Shown here one piece after another: positions 19,732 through 27,391 of a DNA stretch of 64,000 nt; the first letter of the stretch is position 1; each line of letters opens with the position of its first letter. The notes beneath the pieces are model-generated. The model searched no databases, had not been told where the DNA came from, and was given only the letters and a program-made list of their open reading frames with translations. The position numbers and the translations under genes are program-made. This stretch comes from Propioniciclava coleopterorum (GTDB taxonomy: Bacteria > Actinomycetota > Actinomycetes > Propionibacteriales > Propionibacteriaceae), in assembly GCF_011393335.1 (NCBI RefSeq), contig NZ_CP049865.1:186001-250000 (forward strand), read 5' to 3'.

Positions 19732-20405
19732 GCCTGAACGCCACGGCCATCACCGTGAGCTACGACGGCCGCCTCGTGCTGGACGGCGTCTCCCTGAGCC
19801 TCGCCCCGGGGCGGACGGTGGGGCTGGTCGGCCCGTCCGGGGTGGGGAAGTCGACTCTGGCCCGCGTGATGGCGGGCCTGCTCAGCCCCCTCGCCGGCCA
19901 GGTCACCCGCGACGGTGTTCCGGTCGAGACGGGCCGGGGCCGGATGGCCGGAGCGGTCACCATGCTGTTCCAGTCGCCGCATCGCTCGTGCAGCCCCCGG
20001 CAGCGGCTGGGCGCCCTGATCGCGGAGCCCTGGGCCATCGCCGGTGTGCCGCGAAGCGATCGCCACGAGCGGGTGACGGCGCTGGCGCACGAGGTCGGCC
20101 TCACCACCGACCTGCTGGGGCGACTTCCCGCCCAGGTCAGTGACGGCCAGCTCCAGCGCGCCGCGCTGGCCCGCGCGCTGGCGTCCGGCCCCGACTACCT
20201 GATCTGCGACGAGGCCACGGCCATGCTCGACCCCATCAGCACGGCCGCGATCGTCGCCGTCCTCCGCCGACGAGCCGCCGCCGGGCTGGGCGTGCTGGCG
20301 ATCAGCCACGACACCGAACTGCTCGACGCCTGGGCCGACGAGGTGGTGGCCCTCCCCGCGCTCGGTCCGGAGCGCACGCCGGGCGGCCCCGCCGCCGGTG
20401 CGTGA
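19728..20405 (+). CDS. nikE: NikE-type ABC transporter ATP-binding protein
   Basis: 225 residues, second ATPase of the cassette, shorter than most OppF/NikE proteins because it lacks the C-terminal oligopeptide-binding extension. Walker A is GPSGVGKSTLARVMAG, the Q loop is MLFQSPHRSCSPRQ, the signature is VSDGQLQRAALARALAS, and Walker B is YLICDEATAMLD. The ATG overlaps the nikD stop (ATGA). The gene ends the operon; a GGGG-TGAAA-CCCC stem about 50 bases downstream might help termination but is weak. Confidence 0.9.
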   Translation: MSLNATAITVSYDGRLVLDGVSLSLAPGRTVGLVGPSGVGKSTLARVMAGLLSPLAGQVTRDGVPVETGRGRMAGAVTMLFQSPHRSCSPRQRLGALIAEPWAIAGVPRSDRHERVTALAHEVGLTTDLLGRLPAQVSDGQLQRAALARALASGPDYLICDEATAMLDPISTAAIVAVLRRRAAAGLGVLAISHDTELLDAWADEVVALPALGPERTPGGPAAGA

Positions 20406-20499
20406 GCAGTTGACCGGGACAGGCTGAGGGCCTCGCCCACGACCGCGATCAGGCGGGGTGAAACCCCCAACCTCGGGCGCGGTCACCGCGCGGAGGGGC

Positions 20500-21621
20500 T
20501 CAGGCTCGCCGGTGCAGGAGGTGCGTGGCGACGGCCCCGCGGAGGTTCTCCCCCGCCCGGGCGAGCGCCTCGGGCAGCGGCTGGCCGGCGGGGGTGATGG
20601 TGATCAGAGCCTCCACGGCGCCGTCGCGCAGCAGCACGTCGGCCTCGGGTTCGACGCGTCCGGCGAAGATCGCCACGGGGACGCCGTGGCGCCGGGCGGC
20701 GGCGACGATGCCGGCGGGTGCCTTGCCCGCGAGCGTCTGGGCGTCGGCCGATCCTTCCCCGGTGAGGACCAGGGTGGCGCCGGCGACGCGGTCGTCCAGG
20801 TGCACCAGATCCGCGACCAGGTCGATGCCCGGGCCGAGCTCGGCACCGAGGAGGGCCAGCAGGGCGAAGCCGAGGCCGCCCGCGGCGCCAGCCCCGGCCT
20901 GCGACGCCAGCCGTCCGCGGCTGACGAGGGCGGCGACCCTTTCCAGCACTTCGTCCAGGCGGGGCACGTCCGCAGCGGTGGCGCCCTTCTGCGGGCCGAA
21001 CACGGCGCTCGCGCCGCGCGGCCCGGTGAGCGGGGTGTCCACGTCGCACGCCACCCGGACGCGGACCGCGCCCAGCCGGGGATCCAGGCCGGCCGCGTCG
21101 ACCTCGGCGAGCTCGGCCAGGCCGCGCGGCGTGGTGGCGACGGGTTCCCCCGCCGCGTCCAGGAACCGGACGCCGAGCGCGGAGAGCATGCCGGCACCGG
21201 CGTCGTTGGTGGCCGATCCGCCCAGCCCGATCAGCAGTTCGGTCGCGCCCGCGTCGAGGGCCGCGGCGATCAGCTGGCCGACGCCACGGGTGTCGGCGTC
21301 CCAGATGGCGCGGTCCTCGTCGGCGACGGCCTCCAGGCCGACCGCGGAGGCGACTTCGATGACGGCCAGGTGGCCGGTGAGCGCGAACCGACCCCGGGCC
21401 GGCCGGCCCAGCGCGTCCAGCACGTCCACCTGGACGATCCGCGCGCCGAGCGCCCCGGCGAGGGCGTCGGTGAAGCCCTCCCCGCCGTCGGACAGCGGCA
21501 GCTCGACCGCGTCGGCGTCGGGCCACGCGTCCCGCACCCCGTCCGCCATCGCGGCGGCGGCCTGGGTGGCGGTGAGGGCGTGCTTGAACGAGTCGGGGGC
21601 GCACACGACGCGCACGGTCAT
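20500..21621 (-). CDS. glxK: Glycerate kinase
   Basis: 373 residues of the GlxK/GarK (type 1) family, which phosphorylates D-glycerate to 2- or 3-phosphoglycerate. The N-terminus MTVRVVCAPDSFKHALTATQ with LPLSDGGEGFTDALAGALGA is diagnostic, and LLIGLGGSATNDAGAGMLSA plus LVLTGEGSADAQTLAGKAP form the nucleotide and substrate pockets. It follows the S4-domain gene by 10 bases on the same strand and may share its transcript. No glyoxylate or glucarate genes lie beside it. It converges on the nik operon. Confidence 0.94.
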   Translation of the reverse strand: MTVRVVCAPDSFKHALTATQAAAAMADGVRDAWPDADAVELPLSDGGEGFTDALAGALGARIVQVDVLDALGRPARGRFALTGHLAVIEVASAVGLEAVADEDRAIWDADTRGVGQLIAAALDAGATELLIGLGGSATNDAGAGMLSALGVRFLDAAGEPVATTPRGLAELAEVDAAGLDPRLGAVRVRVACDVDTPLTGPRGASAVFGPQKGATAADVPRLDEVLERVAALVSRGRLASQAGAGAAGGLGFALLALLGAELGPGIDLVADLVHLDDRVAGATLVLTGEGSADAQTLAGKAPAGIVAAARRHGVPVAIFAGRVEPEADVLLRDGAVEALITITPAGQPLPEALARAGENLRGAVATHLLHRRA

Positions 21622-21631
21622 GGGGTCTCTC

Positions 21632-21997
21632 CTAGCGGCCGCGCAGCGCGTCCAGATCGCGCCGCTGCTTCTTGGTCGGGCGTCCGGCTCCGCGATCGCG
21701 CACGGCGACCTTGCCGCTCATCGCGTCGATGGGCGGCGGCTTGTCCGGGGTGTGGTCGACGTAGGCGGTCTGGGCGACCGGCGCGCCGACCCGCTTGGCC
21801 AGGGTGGGGTTCGTCACCTGGAGGATGCGTTCCTCACCTTCGCGGCGCACCCGGATCCTGTCGCCCGTGGCGACGGGTTGGGCCGCCTTGGCGGGGGCGT
21901 CGTTGACGCGGACGTGCCCGCCCCGGCAGGCGGCCGTGGCGGCGGAGCGGGTCTTGAACAGCCGCACCGACCACAGCCATGCGTCCAGGCGAGCCAT
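21632..21997 (-). CDS. S4 domain RNA-binding protein (Hsp15-like)
   Basis: 121 residues. The N-terminal S4 domain reads MARLDAWLWSVRLFKTRSAA with RGGHVRVNDAPAKAAQPVAT, and the basic tail GRPTKKQRRDLDALRGR resembles Hsp15 (HslR), which binds stalled 50S subunits carrying peptidyl-tRNA. A housekeeping role in ribosome rescue is inferred. No catalytic domain is fused to it. Confidence 0.88.
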   Translation of the reverse strand: MARLDAWLWSVRLFKTRSAATAACRGGHVRVNDAPAKAAQPVATGDRIRVRREGEERILQVTNPTLAKRVGAPVAQTAYVDHTPDKPPPIDAMSGKVAVRDRGAGRPTKKQRRDLDALRGR

Positions 21998-22133
21998 GCC
22001 CTCACCCTAGCCGGGCCGGATCCGCTCCGGGCCGTCGACCTGCCCCGCGCACGTGTCCGGGGGACGCCGTGGAGGGCCGACGCCGGGCGCGACCGGGCCG
22101 CCACCGTCCGACGACCCGACCGACGGCGTCGCT

Positions 22134-24227
22134 TCACCAGGTCAGGCCGTGCCCCAGCACGTAGTCGTTGCCGTCGGCGTCGCGGTAGGCGTAGGTCGAG
22201 CCCTCGGGCATGTATTGCTGCTTGGCGAAGCCGGGCACGTCGTTGGGCGAGGCGCAGCGGCCCTGCTCGTCGACCGCGATCACGGCCTCGGACGCCGGCA
22301 GCGTGATCGGCAGCCTGCCGTGCGGGGCGCTCGCCCCGGTGAGCACGTCGAACTGGGCGTCGAAGAACGTGGAGAACCCGGCGACCAGGGCGTCCGCGAG
22401 CGGCTCGACGTCGTCGAGGATCCACGGCATGGCCAGGTTCACCGACAGCACCACCTTCTGGCCGCGGGCGCGTGCGTCCCGGGCCAGGCCACGGAACCGG
22501 TCGGCGCCCAGCAGGGTGGTCTCGGCGTAGGTCTCGCCGCCGGTGGAGGTGAGTTGCTTGTCCTCGCACAGGGTCAGCTCGAGCAGGCCCGGGGTCGAGC
22601 TGAAGTAGTTGCCCGACTGTGGGTCGGCGAACAGCACCACGGCGTCGGCGTCCTCGGGGCGCTCGACCAGCCGCAGCCCGGCGTGTTCGGACGCCGCCGC
22701 GCGCGCCTGCGTCGTCTTGAGCTCGGCGCGCTCCGGGGAGCGGTGGAACACCTCGACGTAGACGGTCGTGCCGGCCGGCAGCGGCAGCGTCCCGCCGGAG
22801 TTCTTCAACGCCACGACCGACTTGCGGTGCGTGGCGGCGGCGAGTTCCCAGCCGGGCGACGCGGCGATCAGGCCGTCCGCCGCGGCGGCGTCCACGTAGG
22901 TGTGCTCGTCGAACAGCCCGAGGGCGAACATCTCGATCAGGAGCCGGGAGCAGGCCTCCTCGAGCCGGGCGCGGGTGATCCAGCCGTGGTCGACGGCGGC
23001 CCGCAGGTCGGCCACGTTGTTGGTGTCGGCGACCAGGTCGGTGCCGGCGTTGATGGTCTTGGCGAACCGCTCGGGGATCGACAGGTCCTCCACGCCCCAG
23101 CACATGTTGTCGGTGATGCCGGAGTCGGAGTTGACGTAGCCGGTGAACCCCAGCTGGCCGCGCAGCAGGTCGTGCAGCACGTAGCGGTTGAACGCGAACC
23201 CGACCTCCTCGTAGGGGATCTCGACGCCGTCGACGGCCTGGACCACCGACTTCGCGATCGAGGGCGCGGAGTAGTACGGCATGAACGACGAGGTCGCGGT
23301 CGCGGCTCGGAACGGCGGCAGGTGGTAGGCCTCGAAGCTGCCGGGGGTCGGGTAGCAGTTCCACTTGCCCTCGGCGTAGTGCGGGTCGAACCCGTTCTCG
23401 CGGGCGCCGCCGCCCGGGAAGTGCTTGATGGTGGTGGCGACGCTGGTGCCGTCGAGCCGCTCGCCCTGCAGGCCGGCGACGAGGCGTCCGATGATGTCGG
23501 CGATCAGCGCGGGGTCCTCGCCGAACGTGCCGTAGATCCGCTGCCAGCGCGGGTCGGTGACCACGTCGGCCATGTACAGGTAGCCCTTGCGGATGCCCGC
23601 CGCCAACCACTCCTGCCGGACGACGGCGGCGAACTCCGACGCCAGGGACGCGTCCCCGCCGACGGCCAGGTCGCCGAGGATGGCGGCGGCGATCCCCAGG
23701 GTGGCCGGGAAGGTCGAGAAGGCGCCGACGGCGTCGTTCATGCCGAAGATCGGCTCGCCGTTCTCGTTGCGCGAGTTGGACGCCGCGAGCGTCGGGATGC
23801 CCAGCCGGGTCGACTCGGCCACCTCGTTCATGGCGTTGTTCCAGGTGGCGAGCTGCGTCGCCGAGACGGGGTCGCGCAGGATGAAGTGGCGCAGCTTGAG
23901 CCGCTCGATGGTCTCGGTGGTGCCGAACACCTTGCGCGTGGCGAAGATGGACGTCCCCGCCTCGATGGTCCGCTCGTCGAGTGCCCCGTCGTGCGACGTC
24001 TCGGCCCCCTCGGGGGCGATGAAGCCGGTGAACCGGGTGTTGATGAGCATCATCCCGACGAGCTCGTCGAGGTCCATCCGGGCGACCAGGTCGGCCGCCC
24101 GCTCGGCCGGCGTGAGCCGCCAGTCCTCGTAAGGGTCCAGCTCGCCGTTGCCGTTGAGGTCCTTGAAGCGGAGCCCGTCCACGTCGATGAGCTGCTTGGA
24201 ACGGACCTCGAGGTGCGGCTGCTGCAT
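22134..24227 (-). CDS. Glycoside hydrolase family 3 beta-glucosidase-like protein
   Basis: 697 residues from ATG 24227, chosen for a GGAG six bases upstream; an earlier start at 24323 lacks one. A GH3 N-terminal barrel contains the TIKHFPGGGARENG loop and the nucleophile Asp in GYVNSDSGITDNMCWGVE; the GH3 C-terminal domain (VVLSVNLAMPWILDDVEP) follows. There is no signal peptide, so it probably acts in the cytoplasm on imported oligosaccharides. Near the N-terminus, DLNGNGELDPYEDW matches a calcium-binding EF-hand-type loop. Its substrate is not certain; it could process unphosphorylated beta-glucosides. A TAGCAT box lies about 40 bases before the start. Confidence 0.92.
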   Translation of the reverse strand: MQQPHLEVRSKQLIDVDGLRFKDLNGNGELDPYEDWRLTPAERAADLVARMDLDELVGMMLINTRFTGFIAPEGAETSHDGALDERTIEAGTSIFATRKVFGTTETIERLKLRHFILRDPVSATQLATWNNAMNEVAESTRLGIPTLAASNSRNENGEPIFGMNDAVGAFSTFPATLGIAAAILGDLAVGGDASLASEFAAVVRQEWLAAGIRKGYLYMADVVTDPRWQRIYGTFGEDPALIADIIGRLVAGLQGERLDGTSVATTIKHFPGGGARENGFDPHYAEGKWNCYPTPGSFEAYHLPPFRAATATSSFMPYYSAPSIAKSVVQAVDGVEIPYEEVGFAFNRYVLHDLLRGQLGFTGYVNSDSGITDNMCWGVEDLSIPERFAKTINAGTDLVADTNNVADLRAAVDHGWITRARLEEACSRLLIEMFALGLFDEHTYVDAAAADGLIAASPGWELAAATHRKSVVALKNSGGTLPLPAGTTVYVEVFHRSPERAELKTTQARAAASEHAGLRLVERPEDADAVVLFADPQSGNYFSSTPGLLELTLCEDKQLTSTGGETYAETTLLGADRFRGLARDARARGQKVVLSVNLAMPWILDDVEPLADALVAGFSTFFDAQFDVLTGASAPHGRLPITLPASEAVIAVDEQGRCASPNDVPGFAKQQYMPEGSTYAYRDADGNDYVLGHGLTW

Positions 24228-24346
24228 GGCGGACTCCAATGGGCTGGACGGGTGCGGGGTCACCTCGATGCTAAGGAGCGCGGCGCATCCCGGCCCAGTT
24301 GTTGCCGTACTTTCCAGAAACATTGCCAGGCGTGTCCGGGGACGCG

Positions 24347-24383
24347 AACGAGGGCGCCCCCAGCGGGAGCGCCCTCGTTCGGA
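24347..24383 (-). terminator. Stem-loop after rplU-rpmA
   Basis: A 13-bp perfect stem (CGAACGAGGGCGC with GCGCCCTCGTTCG) around an 11-base loop, 10 bases beyond the rpmA stop. It lacks a U tract, as many actinobacterial terminators do. It marks the end of the ribosomal operon and separates it from the GH3 gene. Confidence 0.7.
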
Positions 24384-24392
24384 AAAGCTGTG

Positions 24393-24653
24393 TCAGGCCT
24401 GCTCGGCCAGCGCCACGTTCACCACGCGGCGGCCGCGGCGGCTGCCGAACTCGACGGTGCCGGGCTTGAGCGCGAACAGCGTGTCGTCCTTGCCACGGCC
24501 GACGTTGTCGCCGGGGTGGAAGTGCGTGCCGCGCTGGCGGACGATGATCTCGCCCGCGCCGACGACCTCGCCGCCGAAGCGCTTGACGCCGAGGCGCTGC
24601 GCGTTGGAGTCGCGACCGTTGCGCGAGCTCGATGCACCCTTCTTATGTGCCAT
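24393..24653 (-). CDS. rpmA: 50S ribosomal protein L27
   Basis: 86 residues, full length. The N-terminus [20 protein letters not shown] is the conserved tail that reaches the peptidyl-transferase centre; no Firmicutes-type cleavable extension is present. [20 protein letters not shown] follows. It lies 15 bases after rplU. obgE, its usual downstream neighbour, is absent here and lies 9.5 kb further on. Confidence 0.98.
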   Translation of the reverse strand: MAHKKGASSSRNGRDSNAQRLGVKRFGGEVVGAGEIIVRQRGTHFHPGDNVGRGKDDTLFALKPGTVEFGSRRGRRVVNVALAEQA

Positions 24654-24668
24654 GTCTTCTCAGTCCCC

Positions 24669-24980
24669 TCAGCCGTCGATGCCGGTGATCTTGACGCGGG
24701 TGTAGCGCTGGCGATGGCCCTGGCGCTTCTTGTACCCGGTCTTGTTCTTGTACTTCAGAATGTGGATCTTGGGGCCCTTGTGCTCGGCGAGCACCTCGGC
24801 CGTCACCGACACCTTGGCGAGCTTGCCGGCATCCGTGGTCACGGCGTCGCCGTCGACCAGCATCAGCGGCGTGAGCGGCACGCTGGAGCCGATCTCGGCG
24901 TCGACGATCCTGTCGACGGTGAGGACATCGCCGACAGCCACCTTGTGCTGGCGTCCGCCGCTGCGCACGATCGCGTACAC
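24669..24980 (-). CDS. rplU: 50S ribosomal protein L21
   Basis: 103 residues, full length, starting [20 protein letters not shown] (shown as the first 20) and ending with the RNA-binding [20 protein letters not shown] and [12 protein letters not shown]21 binds 23S rRNA domain V with L20. The start is preceded by an AGGAAAGCAGGTC ribosome site region. The gene is led by a strong promoter and a 115-base structured leader. Confidence 0.98.
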   Translation of the reverse strand: MYAIVRSGGRQHKVAVGDVLTVDRIVDAEIGSSVPLTPLMLVDGDAVTTDAGKLAKVSVTAEVLAEHKGPKIHILKYKNKTGYKKRQGHRQRYTRVKITGIDG

Positions 24981-25096
24981 GCCTGACCTGCTTTCCTACG
25001 AAAATCTGTCGTCTTGATCGAACATCGGGCCATCGGGCCCGCGCCCTCGGTGCCGGAGGCGGCTCCACATCAGCGAAGCGCCCGCACAGGCACCGG
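24981..25096 (-). other. Structured 5' leader of rplU-rpmA
   Basis: A long leader (~115 bases) begins at the predicted start point. A CGGTGCC/GGCACCG stem (25089-25095 with 25048-25054) encloses about 34 bases, and a GGGCCCGATGGCCC block follows. Such leaders can give feedback control by the ribosomal protein they precede, as L21 leaders do in Firmicutes; this one is not recognised as a known class. Confidence 0.45.
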
Positions 25097-25102
25097 GGAT
25101 CA

Positions 25103-25131
25103 AGATTACTGGCACCCCTGCCCCGGGTCAA
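25103..25131 (-). promoter_or_regulatory. rplU-rpmA promoter
   Basis: TTGACC (25126-25131) and TAATCT (25103-25108) on the minus strand, spaced by exactly 17 bases. This is the closest consensus sigma-70 promoter in the window. Confidence 0.75.
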
Positions 25132-25155
25132 ACCAACCGGGACGGCGTTGCGCCG

Positions 25156-25827
25156 TCATTCGCCCACGGCAAGGAACGTCAGCACGGCACGCACGCGACG
25201 GTTCTCCTCGCCGGGCCCCAGGTCCAGTTTGCCGAAGATGTTGGCGACGTGTTTGCTGACCGCCCCCGGCGACAGGTGGAGTCCCTCGCCGATCTGCCCG
25301 TTCGACTGGCCGCGCGCCATCAGTTCGAGCACCTCGAGCTCGCGCGGGGTGAGCGCGGCCAGCCGCGTCGGCGTCCGGTGCATGAGGCGGGCGGCCACGT
25401 CGGGGTCGACCACGACCCCGCCGGCCGCGACCACGGCCAGCGAGCGCAGGAAGTCCGCCACCCGCGCGACCCGGTCCTTGAGCAGGTAGCCCAGGCCGCC
25501 GACCCCGTCGGGCGTCGCGCCGGCGTCCGACCCGAAGAGCTGGTGGGCGTACTCGGGCGCGACGTACTGGCTCACGAGCAGGATCGCGATGGTGGGGTGG
25601 GCCCGCCGGATGGCCAGCGCCGCCCGCAGCCCGTCGTCGGTGAGCGTCGGCGGCATCCGGACGTCGGTGATGACCACGTCCACGCCGTCGTCGGCGGCGT
25701 GCCGCACGACGGCCAGCAGTTCGTCTGCGTCGGCGGCCTGCGCCACGATCTCGTGGCCCTGGCGCTCCAGCAGGCCCGCGATGCCCTCGCGCAGCAGCGC
25801 GGAGTCGTCCGCGACGATGATCCTCAT
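25156..25827 (-). CDS. LuxR/NarL-family response regulator
   Basis: 223 residues. The receiver domain has the acidic pocket in IIVADDSALLREG, the phospho-acceptor Asp in VVITDVRMPP and the Lys in GYLLKDRVARV; the C-terminal GerE helix-turn-helix begins LTPRELEVLELMARGQSN. It overlaps the upstream histidine kinase gene by 4 bases, forming a two-component pair. The divergent ABC exporter is the probable target, as in many actinobacterial antibiotic- or envelope-stress modules; no binding site was identified. Confidence 0.94.
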   Translation of the reverse strand: MRIIVADDSALLREGIAGLLERQGHEIVAQAADADELLAVVRHAADDGVDVVITDVRMPPTLTDDGLRAALAIRRAHPTIAILLVSQYVAPEYAHQLFGSDAGATPDGVGGLGYLLKDRVARVADFLRSLAVVAAGGVVVDPDVAARLMHRTPTRLAALTPRELEVLELMARGQSNGQIGEGLHLSPGAVSKHVANIFGKLDLGPGEENRRVRAVLTFLAVGE

Positions 25828-26648
25828 GGCCGGCCCTCCCCCTCGGTCGGAACGCCGGTCTCGCCCCGGCGCAGCAGCAGCGGGATGCGCGCCGCCACGC
25901 TCGTCGGCCCGCCCGGCGGGCTCGTGAGGCTGAGCTCGCCGCCGAACGTCGCCAGCCGCTCCCGCAGCCCCGCCAGGCCGTGGCCGGGGCGCAGCGCCGC
26001 GCCGCCGGGACCGTCGTCGACCACGCTGACGTGCAGCGTCGTGTCGGCGGCCACCACCACGCTGACGTGGGAGCCGGGGGCGTGCTTGATCGCGTTCGTC
26101 AGCGCCTCCGACGCGAAGAACCAGGCGGCGCTGAGCACGCCCGGCGGCAGCGGCGGCAGCGGGTGGGGGACCCGCACCTCGATGGCCGACTCGGGCGTGC
26201 TCAGCCGCTCCCCCAGCTCCCGGACCGCCGCCTCGAGGCCGCGCTCGGCCAGCGTCCGGGAATGGACGCCGGCGACGGTCTCGCGCAGCGCCTTCAGCGC
26301 CCCGTCGGTGTCGTCCTGGGCTTCGGCCAGCAGCCGCGCCACGGCGACCAGCTGCGGCGAGTCGGCGGCGGAGCGCAGGCCCTCGAGGGCCAGCAACGCC
26401 TCCCCGACCTTCATGGACGCCGCCACGAGGTACTGCTGCGCGCCGTCGTGGAGGTCGCGCTCGATGCGCGCCCGTTCGATCTCGAACGCGTCCACGATGG
26501 TGCGCCGCGACTCGGTGAGCTGCTGGACGGCGCGGGCGTAGTCGGCCTGCGCCCCCGCCGGGGGCGCCGCCTGCTTGCGTCGGCCGAACACCCGCCCCAG
26601 TCTGCCAGGGTGGAGCTGGGTCCACCCCACAACGGGTGCCCGCGCCAT
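25824..26648 (-). CDS. NarL-type sensor histidine kinase, soluble form
   Basis: 274 residues from ATG 26648. A HisKA_3 dimerisation helix holds the phospho-His in ERARIERDLHDGAQQYL; the HATPase_c domain has FFASEALTNAIKHAPGSH, VVDDGPGGA and GHGLAGLRERLATFGG. A longer frame to 26744 would add a hydrophobic segment, but that stretch runs over the start of the divergent ABC gene and looks like an antisense artefact. With the shorter start the kinase has no membrane helix, so it would sense an internal signal or the transporter itself. Start choice is uncertain. Confidence 0.88.
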   Translation of the reverse strand: MARAPVVGWTQLHPGRLGRVFGRRKQAAPPAGAQADYARAVQQLTESRRTIVDAFEIERARIERDLHDGAQQYLVAASMKVGEALLALEGLRSAADSPQLVAVARLLAEAQDDTDGALKALRETVAGVHSRTLAERGLEAAVRELGERLSTPESAIEVRVPHPLPPLPPGVLSAAWFFASEALTNAIKHAPGSHVSVVVAADTTLHVSVVDDGPGGAALRPGHGLAGLRERLATFGGELSLTSPPGGPTSVAARIPLLLRRGETGVPTEGEGRP

Positions 26649-26682
26649 GGTCCGGCGCCCGCGCCGCCACAAGACTGGAGCC

Positions 26683-27390
26683 ATGACCACGAGCATCCCC
26701 ACCCAGACCACCACGGGCACCCTCCGCGCCCGCGATCTCGTCAAGCGCTACGGCCCGGTCGTGGCGCTCGGCGGCGTCACCCTCGAGCTGTCCGCCGGCG
26801 AGAGCGTCGCGATCATGGGGCCGTCGGGGTCGGGCAAGTCCACCCTCCTGCACTGCCTCTCGGGCATCCTTCCCCCCGACGAGGGCGAGGTCACGCTCGG
26901 CCACCTGCCCGTCTCGCAACTCTCGGACGCCGAGCGCTCCCGGCTGCGGCGCGAGCGCTTCGGCTTCGTCTTCCAGGACGGCCAGCTGATCGGCGAGCTC
27001 CCCGCCCGGGAGAACGTCGCCCTGCCGCTGCTGCTCGCCGGGGTCGGGCGCGGCGAGGCGCTGCGGCGCGCCGACGCGTGGCTGGCGCGCCTCGGCCTGG
27101 AGACGATGGGCACCCGCCGCCCCGGCGAGCTGTCCGGCGGCCAGGCGCAGCGCGTGGCCATCGCCCGCGCCCTGGTGCACGACCCGTCGGTGATCTTCGC
27201 CGACGAGCCGACCGGCGCGCTGGACCAGGCCACCGGCCACGAGGTGATGCAGATCCTCACCGCGACCGCCCGCACGATGGGCGCCACCCTCGTCGTGGTC
27301 ACCCACGACCTGCACGTCGCGCGCTGGTGCTCCCGCCTCATCGAGATCCGCGACGCCCTGGTCCACTCCGACACCCGCCAGGAGGCCTGA
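26683..27390 (+). CDS. MacB/LolD-type ABC transporter ATP-binding protein
   Basis: 235 residues. Walker A is MGPSGSGKSTLLHCLSG, the Q loop is FVFQDGQLIGELPARENVAL, the signature is LSGGQAQRVAIARALVH, Walker B is VIFADEPTGALD and the switch is VVTHDLHVARW. This ATPase subgroup works with FtsX-type permeases that act by mechanotransmission in export or envelope processes. The start overlaps nothing if the kinase begins at 26648; a GGAG lies only two bases before the ATG. The permease follows after one base. Confidence 0.93.
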   Translation: MTTSIPTQTTTGTLRARDLVKRYGPVVALGGVTLELSAGESVAIMGPSGSGKSTLLHCLSGILPPDEGEVTLGHLPVSQLSDAERSRLRRERFGFVFQDGQLIGELPARENVALPLLLAGVGRGEALRRADAWLARLGLETMGTRRPGELSGGQAQRVAIARALVHDPSVIFADEPTGALDQATGHEVMQILTATARTMGATLVVVTHDLHVARWCSRLIEIRDALVHSDTRQEA

Positions 27391-27391
27391 G

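Noticed and set aside
24228-24323. Longer GH3 start at 24323, giving an apparent N-terminal extension
   Set aside because: No ribosome site, and the extension covers the presumed promoter; ATG 24227 has a GGAG six bases upstream.
26649-26744. Membrane-anchored N-terminus of the histidine kinase
   Set aside because: The hydrophobic stretch is the reverse strand of the start of the divergent ABC ATPase gene and would overlap it by 62 bases.
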